Positions 14,023 to 20,688 of a stretch of 20,688 nt of DNA are shown one piece after another. Position 1 is the first letter of the stretch; each line of letters starts with the position of its first letter. Source of the stretch: JAGLOK01 sp023139005 (GTDB lineage: Bacteria > Bacillota > Clostridia > Christensenellales > UMGS416); the NCBI GenBank assembly GCA_030637745.1, contig DAOWFX010000149.1, positions 1 through 20,688 of the forward strand, in the 5' to 3' direction. The position numbers and the translations under genes were made by a program. Under the pieces are notes generated by a model that saw only the letters and a program-made list of their open reading frames with translations, ran no database searches and had not been told where the DNA came from.

Positions 14023-14208
14023 ATGAGCATAAATATTTTCAGTATAATACTACTGTTGGCCTCAGTTATCGTAGGTTTTGGCGGCGGGTTTTTTGCCAAG
14101 AAGAAGTATGGCGATGATGAAGCAAAAATAACAAAAGTAAAAATAATCACAAAATCAATCGCACTTCTAGGTATGATTGGCGCACTAATAATTAGTATGT
14201 ACTTTTAA
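14023..14208 (+). CDS. small membrane protein in the valS operon
   Basis: A 61-residue protein that I do not recognise. Two hydrophobic segments (about residues 4-24 and 44-60) flank a short charged loop (AKKKYGDDEAKITKVK), so it is probably a two-helix membrane hairpin; a GFGGGFF glycine cluster ends the first helix. An ATG at 14023 with an AAAGGAG ribosome binding site eight bases upstream is chosen, because an in-frame ATG at 13942 lies inside the T-box stem region. The gene sits 20 nt after the T-box terminator and 10 nt before valS, so it is controlled by valine tRNA charging with valS. The good ribosome binding site and clean frame support that it is real. Confidence 0.75.
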   Translation: MSINIFSIILLLASVIVGFGGGFFAKKKYGDDEAKITKVKIITKSIALLGMIGALIISMYF

Positions 14209-14218
14209 GGAGTTATAA

Positions 14219-16846
14219 ATGGAAATCAAAATGGAGAAAATATATAATCCGCAGGAATGCGAAAAAAGGATATATGACAATTGGATGAAGAAAGGATACT
14301 TCCACGAAGATCCCGATCCTAATCGCGAACCTTTCTGTATTGTGATTCCCCCACCGAATATTACAGGAAAGCTACATGCAGGACATGCATTGGATAATGC
14401 CATGCAAGATTGCATCATACGTTATAAGCGCATGATGGGTTTTTGTACGTTATGGCTACCCGGGACTGATCATGCCAGTATTGCAACTGAAGTAAAGATA
14501 TTAGATGCCATGGCAAAAGAAGGCATTACAAAAGAAGAAATCGGACGTGAAGCATTCCTTGCACGTGCATGGAAGTGGCGCGATGAATATGGCAGAACAA
14601 TTGTTGAGCAACTTAAACGTCTAGGCTCCTCATGCGATTGGCAACGAGAGCGCTTTACAATGGATGTTGGTATGAGCAATGCTGTTACAGAAGTCTTTAA
14701 TCGCCTATATGAAAAAGGACTGATTTATCGTGGAAATAGAATGATCAACTGGTGTCCCGACTGCAAGACAGCACTATCGGATGCAGAGGTTGAGTATGAA
14801 GAAAAAGCATCACACTTGTGGCATATCATTTATCCCCTAACAGATGAAACAGGTGAGCTCGTTGTTGCAACAACACGTCCTGAGACGATGTTAGGCGACA
14901 CAGCAGTCGCAGTGAATCCTGATGATGATAGGTACAAAGACATGATAGGAAAAACCATCATGTTACCCATTATGAACCGAGAGATCCCTATCATTGCAGA
15001 TAGTTATGTGGACAAGGAATTCGGCACAGGTGCAGTGAAGATTACGCCTGCCCACGACCCGAATGATTACCAGATAGCAAAGCGTCATGACCTTGAGTTT
15101 ATCAACATAATGAATGAAGATGGAACGCTCAACAGTAATGCAGGAAAATACAAAGATTATGATGGAATCAAAGCACGTAAAAAGATCGTTGAAGAACTTA
15201 AAGAAGCAGACCTGATGAAAGAGATTGAAGATCATACGCACAATGTAGGTCTATGTTATCGATGCAATCATACAGTTGAACCATTAATTTCACTCCAATG
15301 GTTTGTAGAGATGGAGCCACTAGCAGCACCTGCAATTAAAGCTGTTGATGACGGTGATGTGAAGTTTGTTCCTGAGAGATTTTCAAAGACATATTATAAT
15401 TGGATGAATAACATCCGAGACTGGTGCATATCTCGTCAACTATGGTGGGGACATCGTATTCCTGCTTGGTACTGCGAGAGTTGTGGTCATATGATGGTAG
15501 CACGCAGTGCACCAGATGTTTGTACAAAGTGTGGCAGTGAAAATATTCATCAAGATGAAGATGTCTTGGATACTTGGTTTTCTTCTGCACTATGGGCTTT
15601 TTCAACTTTAGGCTGGCCTGAAATGACCGATGATCTGAAGTATTTTTATCCAACCGATGTTCTAGTTACCGGATATGATATTATTTTCTTCTGGGTTGCG
15701 CGTATGATCTTTTCAGGACTTGAACAAATGGATGAAAAGCCTTTTGATCACGTTTTAATTCACGGTTTGGTTCGTGATGAACAAGGTAGAAAGATGTCTA
15801 AATCATTAGACAATGGCATTGACCCACTTGAAGTGATCAATCAATATGGTGCTGATGCATTACGCTTTTCACTCACCATCGGTACATCTCCCGGAAATGA
15901 TATGCGTTTTTCAAGTGATAAAGCGGAAAGTGCAAGAAACTTTACAAATAAAGTGTGGAATGCTTCACGATATGTGCTTTCAAATTTAGGCGAGGATGTC
16001 CCTCAAGATATTAAAGACGTTCAGCTCAACCTTATTGATGAGTGGATACTAACAAGGCTCAATGAAACATCCAAAGAAGTTTGTCGTCATATGGACTCAT
16101 ATGATCTGGGTCTTGCATGTTCTAAGGCACACGATTTCTTTAAGAATGAATTTTGCGATTGGTATATCGAGTTTTCAAAGCAAACACTATACAAAGGAAC
16201 AGCACTAGAACAATCATCAACAAAGGCTGTATTGTGTAAAGTGCTAAAAGATTCACTCAAAACGCTCCATCCATTCATACCATTTGTCACCGAAGAAATC
16301 TGGCAAAACATTCCCGGTGCTAGTGAATCCATCATGATGGAAACTTGGCCAACTTATAATGCTGATTATATTTTTGAACAGAGCAGCAAAAACATTCATG
16401 ATTTAATGGAAATCATCCACGCCATCAGAAATATCCGCGCTGAAATGAAAGTACCCACTGGCAAAAAGACTTTAATAGTATTGAATGTTTCAAAAGAGAG
16501 TGAGTTTTTAACAACTTGTGACAAATATGTAGAATCTCTTGCTCATGGAAACAAAGTAGTATTTGCAAAAAATATAGCTAATTATGATGAGTATGTATCA
16601 GCACAGTGTTTAGCTGCCGAAGTTCTCATCCCACTTGGTGAACTGGTTGACATGGAAAAAGAAAAAGCACGTCTTGAAAAAGAAATTGGTAGGGCAGAAT
16701 TGGAAATCAAAAAATCAACCGGCAAGCTTTCAAATGAAGGTTTTACAAAAAAAGCACCACCTGCTGTTGTTGACCGCGAAAAGCAATTACTTGAAAATCA
16801 TCAGAAACTGTTGGCAGACCTTAAAAACAGACTAGAAAGCCTGTAA
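14219..16846 (+). CDS. valS: valyl-tRNA synthetase
   Basis: Class I synthetase that charges tRNA-Val with valine. The 875-residue protein has normal length and domain order: HIGH-type HAGH at 53-56 within PPPNITGKLHAGHA, an editing (CP1) domain with TTRPETMLGDTAVAV, zinc-binding-like CxxC pairs (CESC and CTKC near 420-440), KMSKS at 525-529, an anticodon-binding domain, and a C-terminal coiled coil rich in E/K (MEKEKARLEKEIGRAELEIKK) that is typical of ValRS. The AAGGAG ribosome binding site supports ATG 14219; an in-frame ATG 12 nt later is less well placed. Expression is under the T-box leader upstream. folC begins 1 nt after the stop codon. Confidence 0.98.
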   Translation: MEIKMEKIYNPQECEKRIYDNWMKKGYFHEDPDPNREPFCIVIPPPNITGKLHAGHALDNAMQDCIIRYKRMMGFCTLWLPGTDHASIATEVKILDAMAKEGITKEEIGREAFLARAWKWRDEYGRTIVEQLKRLGSSCDWQRERFTMDVGMSNAVTEVFNRLYEKGLIYRGNRMINWCPDCKTALSDAEVEYEEKASHLWHIIYPLTDETGELVVATTRPETMLGDTAVAVNPDDDRYKDMIGKTIMLPIMNREIPIIADSYVDKEFGTGAVKITPAHDPNDYQIAKRHDLEFINIMNEDGTLNSNAGKYKDYDGIKARKKIVEELKEADLMKEIEDHTHNVGLCYRCNHTVEPLISLQWFVEMEPLAAPAIKAVDDGDVKFVPERFSKTYYNWMNNIRDWCISRQLWWGHRIPAWYCESCGHMMVARSAPDVCTKCGSENIHQDEDVLDTWFSSALWAFSTLGWPEMTDDLKYFYPTDVLVTGYDIIFFWVARMIFSGLEQMDEKPFDHVLIHGLVRDEQGRKMSKSLDNGIDPLEVINQYGADALRFSLTIGTSPGNDMRFSSDKAESARNFTNKVWNASRYVLSNLGEDVPQDIKDVQLNLIDEWILTRLNETSKEVCRHMDSYDLGLACSKAHDFFKNEFCDWYIEFSKQTLYKGTALEQSSTKAVLCKVLKDSLKTLHPFIPFVTEEIWQNIPGASESIMMETWPTYNADYIFEQSSKNIHDLMEIIHAIRNIRAEMKVPTGKKTLIVLNVSKESEFLTTCDKYVESLAHGNKVVFAKNIANYDEYVSAQCLAAEVLIPLGELVDMEKEKARLEKEIGRAELEIKKSTGKLSNEGFTKKAPPAVVDREKQLLENHQKLLADLKNRLESL

Positions 16847-16847
16847 A

Positions 16848-18149
16848 ATGAAATACAACGAGTGTGTGGAATATATTCAAAATGCAAATCTCTATGGTTC
16901 AAAGAAAAATAATCTTGACAATATCATAGCGCTTTTATCACGCCTTGGTAATCCACACCATCGTTTGAAATTCATCCATGTTGCAGGCACTAATGGAAAG
17001 GGCTCCACCTGTGCAATGCTTGAAAGTGTATTGCGTCATAGTGATTATAAAACAGGACTATTTACTTCTCCATATCTTGAGCATTTCACAGAAAGAATCA
17101 AGATTAACGGAGAAAATGTTAATGAAGACTTGTTTTCTAATGTAGCATCCAATGTAATTTTGCATGCAAAGCAGATGGTTACAGATGGGTTTTCACATCC
17201 AACATTCTTTGAGTTGGTTACAGTTTGTGCATTCTTGATATTTTTAGAGCAAGAAATTGATATTGCAATTATAGAGGTTGGTGTTGGTGGGTTGTTTGAT
17301 TCTACCAATGTTATTGACCCAGACTTGTGTGTGATTACATCCATCGGGCTTGACCATATGCATGTACTCGGAAGCACTATAGAAGATATCGCAAGACAAA
17401 AAGCAGGAATCATAAAGTCTGGTTGTCCTACAGTTATTTCAACCCAAGACTCCCCTGCTGCATATGCTGAAATTTTATACTCAGCAAAGCAAATGAGTGC
17501 ACCCGTCTATTCCGCTTTTGATGCAAAACTATTAATTAACAAAAGTGGATTGAAAGGACAAGAATTTCATATTGATTATCAAGGTATCAATATGGATCTA
17601 AAGATATCTTTAATTGGTAAAACCCAGATAACCAACGCAACGACTGCTTTCATTTCATGTTTAGTTTTAAAAGATGTATTAGAATATGGTATTACCTATG
17701 AATCCATCAGACTTGGTCTAAGTGAAACCATTTGGCCAGGGAGAATGGAAGTAATCAATGATAAGAATCCGCTTATTATTATCGATGGGGCGCACAATCA
17801 ACAAGCAGCACAAAAGCTAAGCGAGGAATTCTCAAACCTATTTCCCAATAACAAATGTGTTCTACTATGTGGGATAATGAATACAAAAGATATCGAAGGA
17901 ATTTCTAAAGAACTCATAAAGATATCCGATGTGATTGTTACGACCACCCCCCTACCCAATAAGTCTATCGATTCAAAAGAGTTAGCAGATATCATGAGTG
18001 AGTATTGTGATAGTGTGTATGATCTCAAGGATGTATCACTCGCATTGGATAAAGCAATTAATCTTGCACAAAAAAACAACGCCCCGCTTTTGGTCGCAGG
18101 TTCGTTGTATCTTTCAGGGAAGGTACGCTCTATTGTATTGAATGGCTAA
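16848..18149 (+). CDS. folC: folylpolyglutamate synthase / dihydrofolate synthase
   Basis: FolC adds glutamate to dihydropteroate or to folates, trapping and activating them for one-carbon metabolism. The 433-residue Mur-ligase-like protein has the P-loop GTNGKGST at 47-54, FTSPYLEHFTERI soon after, the central NATTAFISC segment and DGAHN at 313-317, which starts the C-terminal domain. It begins 1 nt after the valS stop with only a weak ribosome binding site inside valS, so it is probably translated by coupling and, through the shared transcript, is indirectly under T-box control. The valS-folC order is common in Firmicutes. Its 3' end overlaps the convergent DUF4364 gene by 4 nt. Confidence 0.96.
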   Translation: MKYNECVEYIQNANLYGSKKNNLDNIIALLSRLGNPHHRLKFIHVAGTNGKGSTCAMLESVLRHSDYKTGLFTSPYLEHFTERIKINGENVNEDLFSNVASNVILHAKQMVTDGFSHPTFFELVTVCAFLIFLEQEIDIAIIEVGVGGLFDSTNVIDPDLCVITSIGLDHMHVLGSTIEDIARQKAGIIKSGCPTVISTQDSPAAYAEILYSAKQMSAPVYSAFDAKLLINKSGLKGQEFHIDYQGINMDLKISLIGKTQITNATTAFISCLVLKDVLEYGITYESIRLGLSETIWPGRMEVINDKNPLIIIDGAHNQQAAQKLSEEFSNLFPNNKCVLLCGIMNTKDIEGISKELIKISDVIVTTTPLPNKSIDSKELADIMSEYCDSVYDLKDVSLALDKAINLAQKNNAPLLVAGSLYLSGKVRSIVLNG

Positions 18150-18682
18150 CTATCTGACGTAAGCTCTTTTATAAGGCTTGCATATATCTTCGAGGATTTT
18201 TGTTTGAATCTATCAACTAATCTCTTCGCATCTTCTTCATTTGCAGCTACAATTCTAGATGAAAATAATTCAACTTCATTTTCAATAATTTTTAAAGTCA
18301 CAGGGTACTCATGCGCACTGTCTTGACAATAGTCTGCAATAATTTGTTGATCAATTAATATCTTTGATTTGTTGTCCTTTGCATAGTCATCAATGATAGT
18401 TCTAATGGAAAAAGCAATTGACGTCATAAAGTTTTCAATTAATGAAAATCCTTCTGAAGTAATGGTATATGTTTCATTTTCTTCATTTAAGAATCCAGCA
18501 TCACACAAGTCAATGATACACTCGCGCATATCAAAGTAATTCATCCAACTATATTTATCTGCAAGTACAAATATCTGATCAGAATTGAGCTTGACTCCCA
18601 GCTTTCTGGTGATATATAGTATGATGAATTTATTCTCTGTTAGGTTGTTCTTGTCATGTAAAGTTGTGATTTTTTTTGCCAT
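18146..18682 (-). CDS. DUF4364-family winged-helix-like protein
   Basis: A 178-residue protein of the DUF4364 family, widespread in Clostridia and thought to be a DNA-binding regulator. Readable family features are NLTENKFIILYITRKLG at residues 12-28, NYFDMRECIIDLCDAGFL (second and third helices of the wHTH), TYTITSEGFSLIENF (the wing), and a C-terminal domain with many charged residues. The start at 18682 (MAKKITTLHDKN) has a GAGGGG ribosome binding site. An upstream in-frame ATG at 18763 lies before the promoter and is rejected. It converges on folC with overlapping stop codons and no terminator between them. Confidence 0.88.
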   Translation of the reverse strand: MAKKITTLHDKNNLTENKFIILYITRKLGVKLNSDQIFVLADKYSWMNYFDMRECIIDLCDAGFLNEENETYTITSEGFSLIENFMTSIAFSIRTIIDDYAKDNKSKILIDQQIIADYCQDSAHEYPVTLKIIENEVELFSSRIVAANEEDAKRLVDRFKQKSSKIYASLIKELTSDS

Positions 18683-18709
18683 GTTTTCCCCTCTTTGATG
18701 ATTACAATG

Positions 18710-18738
18710 ATTATAATATTTATTCGCATAAATAACAA
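18710..18738 (-). promoter_or_regulatory. promoter of the DUF4364 gene
   Basis: On the minus strand TTGTTA (18738-18733), a 17-nt spacer and a perfect TATAAT (18715-18710), about 28 nt from the start codon. It is divergent from the tRNA-Val promoter 30 nt away. Confidence 0.65.
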
Positions 18739-18767
18739 TATTTAAATGATTATTACCCTTCATTTGC

Positions 18768-18796
18768 TTGATAAAGCGTAATAAAAAGTGTATAAT
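18768..18796 (+). promoter_or_regulatory. promoter of tRNA-Val
   Basis: TTGATA (18768-18773), a 17-nt spacer and a perfect TATAAT (18791-18796). The predicted start near 18803 coincides with the first base of the leader hairpin. Confidence 0.75.
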
Positions 18797-18802
18797 AAAG
18801 CT

Positions 18803-18823
18803 ACCTCATTGAGAGGTTTTTTT
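18803..18823 (+). terminator. terminator-like hairpin in the tRNA-Val leader
   Basis: ACCTC (18803-18807) and GAGGT (18813-18817) form a 5-bp stem, and the run of seven T (18817-18823) ends directly at the tRNA 5' base. It resembles an intrinsic terminator but is short and lies at the very start of the transcript, so it may instead be a pause or processing element. Confidence 0.35.
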
Positions 18824-18898
<75 letters not shown>

Positions 18899-18900
<2 letters not shown>

Positions 18901-18960
18901 AGTAAGAGAATTTGCGAAGCAAAACTCGTCATTTGAAGCGAGATATCAATGCAATTGGTA
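18899..18960. repeat. 62-bp direct repeat, copy 1
   Basis: It begins in the last two bases of tRNA-Val (CA of CCA) and matches copy 2 at 61 of 62 positions. It contains the small hairpin TTTGC/GCAAA with loop GAA and, further on, CTCG/CGAG. After a 10-bp divergent patch, similarity resumes for AATCA-[AG]-GACATCA (18971-18983). Confidence 0.9.
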
Positions 18961-19007
18961 TTGAGCGGAAAATCAGGACATCAAGGCTCACACTAGAGCA
19001 AGCGACC

Positions 19008-19031
19008 GTATGTTTCTCGATTGAAACATAC
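19008..19031. repeat. 9-bp hairpin between the direct repeats
   Basis: GTATGTTTC (19008-19016) and GAAACATAC (19023-19031) form a perfect stem with a 6-nt loop, preceded by GCGACC (19002-19007). No T-run follows. It could be an RNA 3' end of the tRNA-Val transcript or a DNA palindrome. Apart from this and the two repeat copies, nothing is seen between tRNA-Val and the 6S promoter. Confidence 0.6.
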
Positions 19032-19088
19032 ATTTAGCGATTGTATCAAAATCTTAACTGAATCATCCTAAACCTTTTCTAAATGATT

Positions 19089-19150
19089 CAAGTAAGAGAA
19101 TTTGCGAAGCAAAACTCGTCATTTGAAGCGAGATATCAATGTAATTGGTA
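19089..19150. repeat. 62-bp direct repeat, copy 2
   Basis: Second copy, 190 bp from the first, with a single C-to-T difference at 19142. It is not next to a tRNA: it sits 37 bp upstream of the 6S RNA -35 hexamer, and weaker similarity to copy 1 continues to about 19173. Confidence 0.9.
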
Positions 19151-19187
19151 CCGCAATCAGAATCAAGACATCAGCTTGTCACTTAAG

Positions 19188-19216
19188 TTGAACGTACATT
19201 CTATCGATAATATAGA
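19188..19216 (+). promoter_or_regulatory. promoter of 6S RNA
   Basis: TTGAAC (19188-19193), a 17-nt spacer and TATAGA (19211-19216). The predicted start near 19223 is a few bases before the 6S closing stem. Confidence 0.6.
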
Positions 19217-19222
19217 TAGAGA

Positions 19223-19410
19223 ACAAAAATTTATATCCTGTGGTGTTCGCAACGTATTTTATTAAAACCACATTACTATTACGGGAGTGCGGGTTCTACA
19301 TGCAATGTCGTGCCACCTATGCGTGGATCTCAGCCCATGGAGATAGCACACCCACCTGCTTGAATGCGGGTTCCTAATAGGACGCGAAACGGCACCTTGG
19401 GATACAAATA
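19223..19410 (+). ncRNA. ssrS: 6S RNA (SsrS)
   Basis: 6S RNA mimics an open promoter and binds sigma-A RNA polymerase in stationary phase. The 5' closing strand TATCCTGTGGTG (19234-19245) pairs with the 3' strand CACCTTGGGATA (19393-19404) with one mismatch, and outer pairs extend to about 19229 and 19409. As in known 6S RNAs, TTCGC follows the 5' strand (TGGTGTTCGC). The 3' half has the conserved-looking pattern CACCCACCTG, a GCGGGTTCC segment and ACGGCACC. An apical hairpin ATCTC/GAGAT (loop AGCCCATG) closes the rod, leaving a large central bulge. It has its own promoter and terminator. The exact 5' and 3' ends are estimated from structure. Confidence 0.8.
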
Positions 19411-19420
19411 TTCATGATTA

Positions 19421-19447
19421 ACATCGAATTCATCTTCGGTGTTTTTT
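19421..19447 (+). terminator. intrinsic terminator of 6S RNA
   Basis: ACATCGAA (19421-19428) pairs with TTCGGTGT (19435-19442), eight pairs with one G-U, loop TTCATC, followed by T to 19447. It lies just after the 6S closing stem. Confidence 0.85.
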
Positions 19448-19523
19448 ATTTAGCACAATAATTTGAATTTAATGCTTGAATATAGTAAATTATATATATA
19501 CTTTAAAAATAAAGGAGCAACTT

Positions 19524-20642
19524 ATGGGAATTATGGATTTTATCAAGAGCGAACTGATAAATATAATTGAATGGACAGATTCTTCTGAAGATACAATGGT
19601 TTATCGCTTCCCTGTACATGACAATGAAATAAAAATGAACGCACAACTAACAGTCCGCGAATCACAGGCTGCGATATTTGTTAACGAAGGACAAATCGCA
19701 GATGTATACGGACCGGGTAGATACGAGTTGACAACACAAAATATGCCGTTACTCACAACACTAAAGGGATGGAAGTATGGATTCGATTCACCTTTCAAAG
19801 CAGAAGTGTATTTTGTAAATACAAAGCAATTTACAGATCGTAAATGGGGTACAATGAACCCTATCATGATGCGTGATTCTGAGTTTGGTATGATACGCTT
19901 AAGAGCATTTGGTATCTACTCTTTCCGTGTCACCGATCCTGCAAAGTTTATGAAAGAAATATTCGGAACTAGTGCAGAATATACAGTAGATAGTATTGAA
20001 GGCCAATTAAAGCGTTCAATTATATCCGGAATATCAGATATGATTGCAGAGTTTGACAAGCCTGCACTTGATTTAGCGATGTATTATGACGAGCTTAGTG
20101 CAGAAGCAAAGCAAAAAGTACAAGAACGTTTTGAGCCCTTCGGTCTCACTGTAATGTCACTATATATTGAAAATATTTCTCTTCCTGCAGAAGTGGAAAA
20201 GGTGCTCGATCAACGTACTTCCATGGGTGTTATGGGCAACCAGATGAATAAGTTCACACAATATCAAGCAGCACAAGCAATTCGTGATGCAGCACAAAAT
20301 GAAGGCGGAGGTCTTGCAGGTGCAGGTGTTGGTCTTGGTGCAGGAGCAGCATTAGGGCAAGCATTTGGAAAAGCAATGAGTGGTGGTGGCGGTGCACAAA
20401 ATGCTGCTGCATGTCCCTCTTGCGGACATCAAGTAAATGCGGATGCAAAGTTCTGCAATGATTGTGGAAAACCAATGTCAATACCAAAGAAAAAGTGTGT
20501 GAAGTGCGAAAAAGAACTCAGCATTGATGCAAAATTCTGTCCCGACTGTGGTTCAAGTCAAGAATCAATAAAGTGTGAAAAATGTGGTGCATCAATGGCA
20601 GCGAATGCTAAATTCTGCCCAGAATGTGGCGATCCCGCCTAG
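19524..20642 (+). CDS. SPFH-domain protein with three zinc ribbons (YdjI-like)
   Basis: A 372-residue protein resembling B. subtilis YdjI and the bacterial 'virion core protein' group of the SPFH (stomatin/prohibitin/flotillin) superfamily. Residues about 20-230 form the SPFH-like domain (RESQAAIFVNEGQIADVYGPGRYEL near the start, then a long helical stretch with the family phrase RFEPFGLTVMSLYIENISLP). A Gly/Ala-rich linker follows. Then come three CxxC...CxxC zinc ribbons: CPSCG/CNDCG, CVKCE/CPDCG and CEKCG/CPECG. SPFH proteins organise membrane microdomains, but no transmembrane helix is visible here. I chose ATG 19524, which has an AAAGGAG ribosome binding site, over an upstream in-frame ATG at 19476 without one. 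A further gene starts 9 nt downstream, so it is an operon. Confidence 0.88.
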   Translation: MGIMDFIKSELINIIEWTDSSEDTMVYRFPVHDNEIKMNAQLTVRESQAAIFVNEGQIADVYGPGRYELTTQNMPLLTTLKGWKYGFDSPFKAEVYFVNTKQFTDRKWGTMNPIMMRDSEFGMIRLRAFGIYSFRVTDPAKFMKEIFGTSAEYTVDSIEGQLKRSIISGISDMIAEFDKPALDLAMYYDELSAEAKQKVQERFEPFGLTVMSLYIENISLPAEVEKVLDQRTSMGVMGNQMNKFTQYQAAQAIRDAAQNEGGGLAGAGVGLGAGAALGQAFGKAMSGGGGAQNAAACPSCGHQVNADAKFCNDCGKPMSIPKKKCVKCEKELSIDAKFCPDCGSSQESIKCEKCGASMAANAKFCPECGDPA

Positions 20643-20651
20643 GAGTAAATT

Positions 20652-20688
20652 ATGTCTGATATAAATTTTGAAGATAATAAAAATAGAG
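20652..20688 (+). CDS. start of an unknown gene (truncated by window end)
   Basis: An ATG at 20652 preceded by AGGAG at good spacing opens a frame reading MSDINFEDNKNR to the window edge. It lies 9 nt after the SPFH gene and is probably cotranscribed with it. In B. subtilis the YdjI gene sits in an operon with other envelope-stress genes, but 12 residues are too few to identify this one. Confidence 0.6.
   Translation, partial: MSDINFEDNKNR

Noticed and set aside
18683..18763. N-terminal extension of the DUF4364 protein from ATG 18763
   Set aside because: The promoter at 18710-18738 lies within it; the ATG at 18682 has a good ribosome binding site and fits the family N terminus.
19083..19265. 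60-residue plus-strand frame over direct repeat copy 2
   Set aside because: It runs through the repeat, the 6S promoter and the 6S 5' end; composition is not protein-like and no ribosome binding site is present.

Overview
This 20.7-kb window is typical chromosomal DNA of a low-GC Gram-positive bacterium, most likely a member of the Clostridia (Bacillota). The evidence is the AT-rich composition, strong GGAGG-type ribosome binding sites, near-consensus sigma-A promoters, a T-box riboswitch in front of valS, a YtrA-type GntR/ABC operon, a DUF4364 gene and CCA-encoding tRNA genes. I cannot name the genus. I saw no insertion sequence, phage gene, CRISPR array, rRNA or replication origin.

Layout from left to right. 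(1) A glycerate kinase and a small P-loop kinase-like protein lie on the plus strand. (2) A minus-strand operon (4362 down to 1938) encodes a GntR repressor, an ABC ATPase, a permease and a membrane-anchored protein. It has a near-consensus promoter whose -10 is overlapped by an inverted repeat, and a terminator at 1879-1909. (3) A plus-strand cluster holds hslO (Hsp33), a TPR protein, an acidic helical protein and an HD-domain hydrolase. The hslO promoter lies so close to its ATG that the mRNA appears leaderless. (4) tRNA-Thr(CGU) and tRNA-Pro(CGG) are followed by about 370 nt of gene-free, hairpin-rich sequence with degenerate repeats. (5) A minus-strand pair encodes a DUF624/YesL-like membrane protein and a methyltransferase. 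(6) dapA-dapB catalyse the first two committed steps of lysine/diaminopimelate synthesis. (7) pgsA (phospholipid synthesis) overlaps a YjbQ-family gene. (8) A valine T-box leader (specifier GUC) precedes a 61-residue membrane protein, valS and folC, which look like one operon. (9) A DUF4364 regulator-like gene converges on folC with a 4-nt overlap. (10) tRNA-Val(GAC), a 62-bp direct repeat and a 6S RNA gene with its own promoter and terminator follow. (11) An SPFH/YdjI-like protein with three zinc ribbons and the first codons of another gene end the window.

Most genes are housekeeping. The least explained material is in the two RNA-rich spacers: paralogous hairpin units after tRNA-Pro whose stems show compensatory base changes, a 24-nt-arm palindrome that absorbs the tRNA-Pro 3' end, and the direct repeat between tRNA-Val and 6S RNA. 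The small membrane protein inside the T-box/valS operon and the leaderless hslO cluster are the other points worth following.
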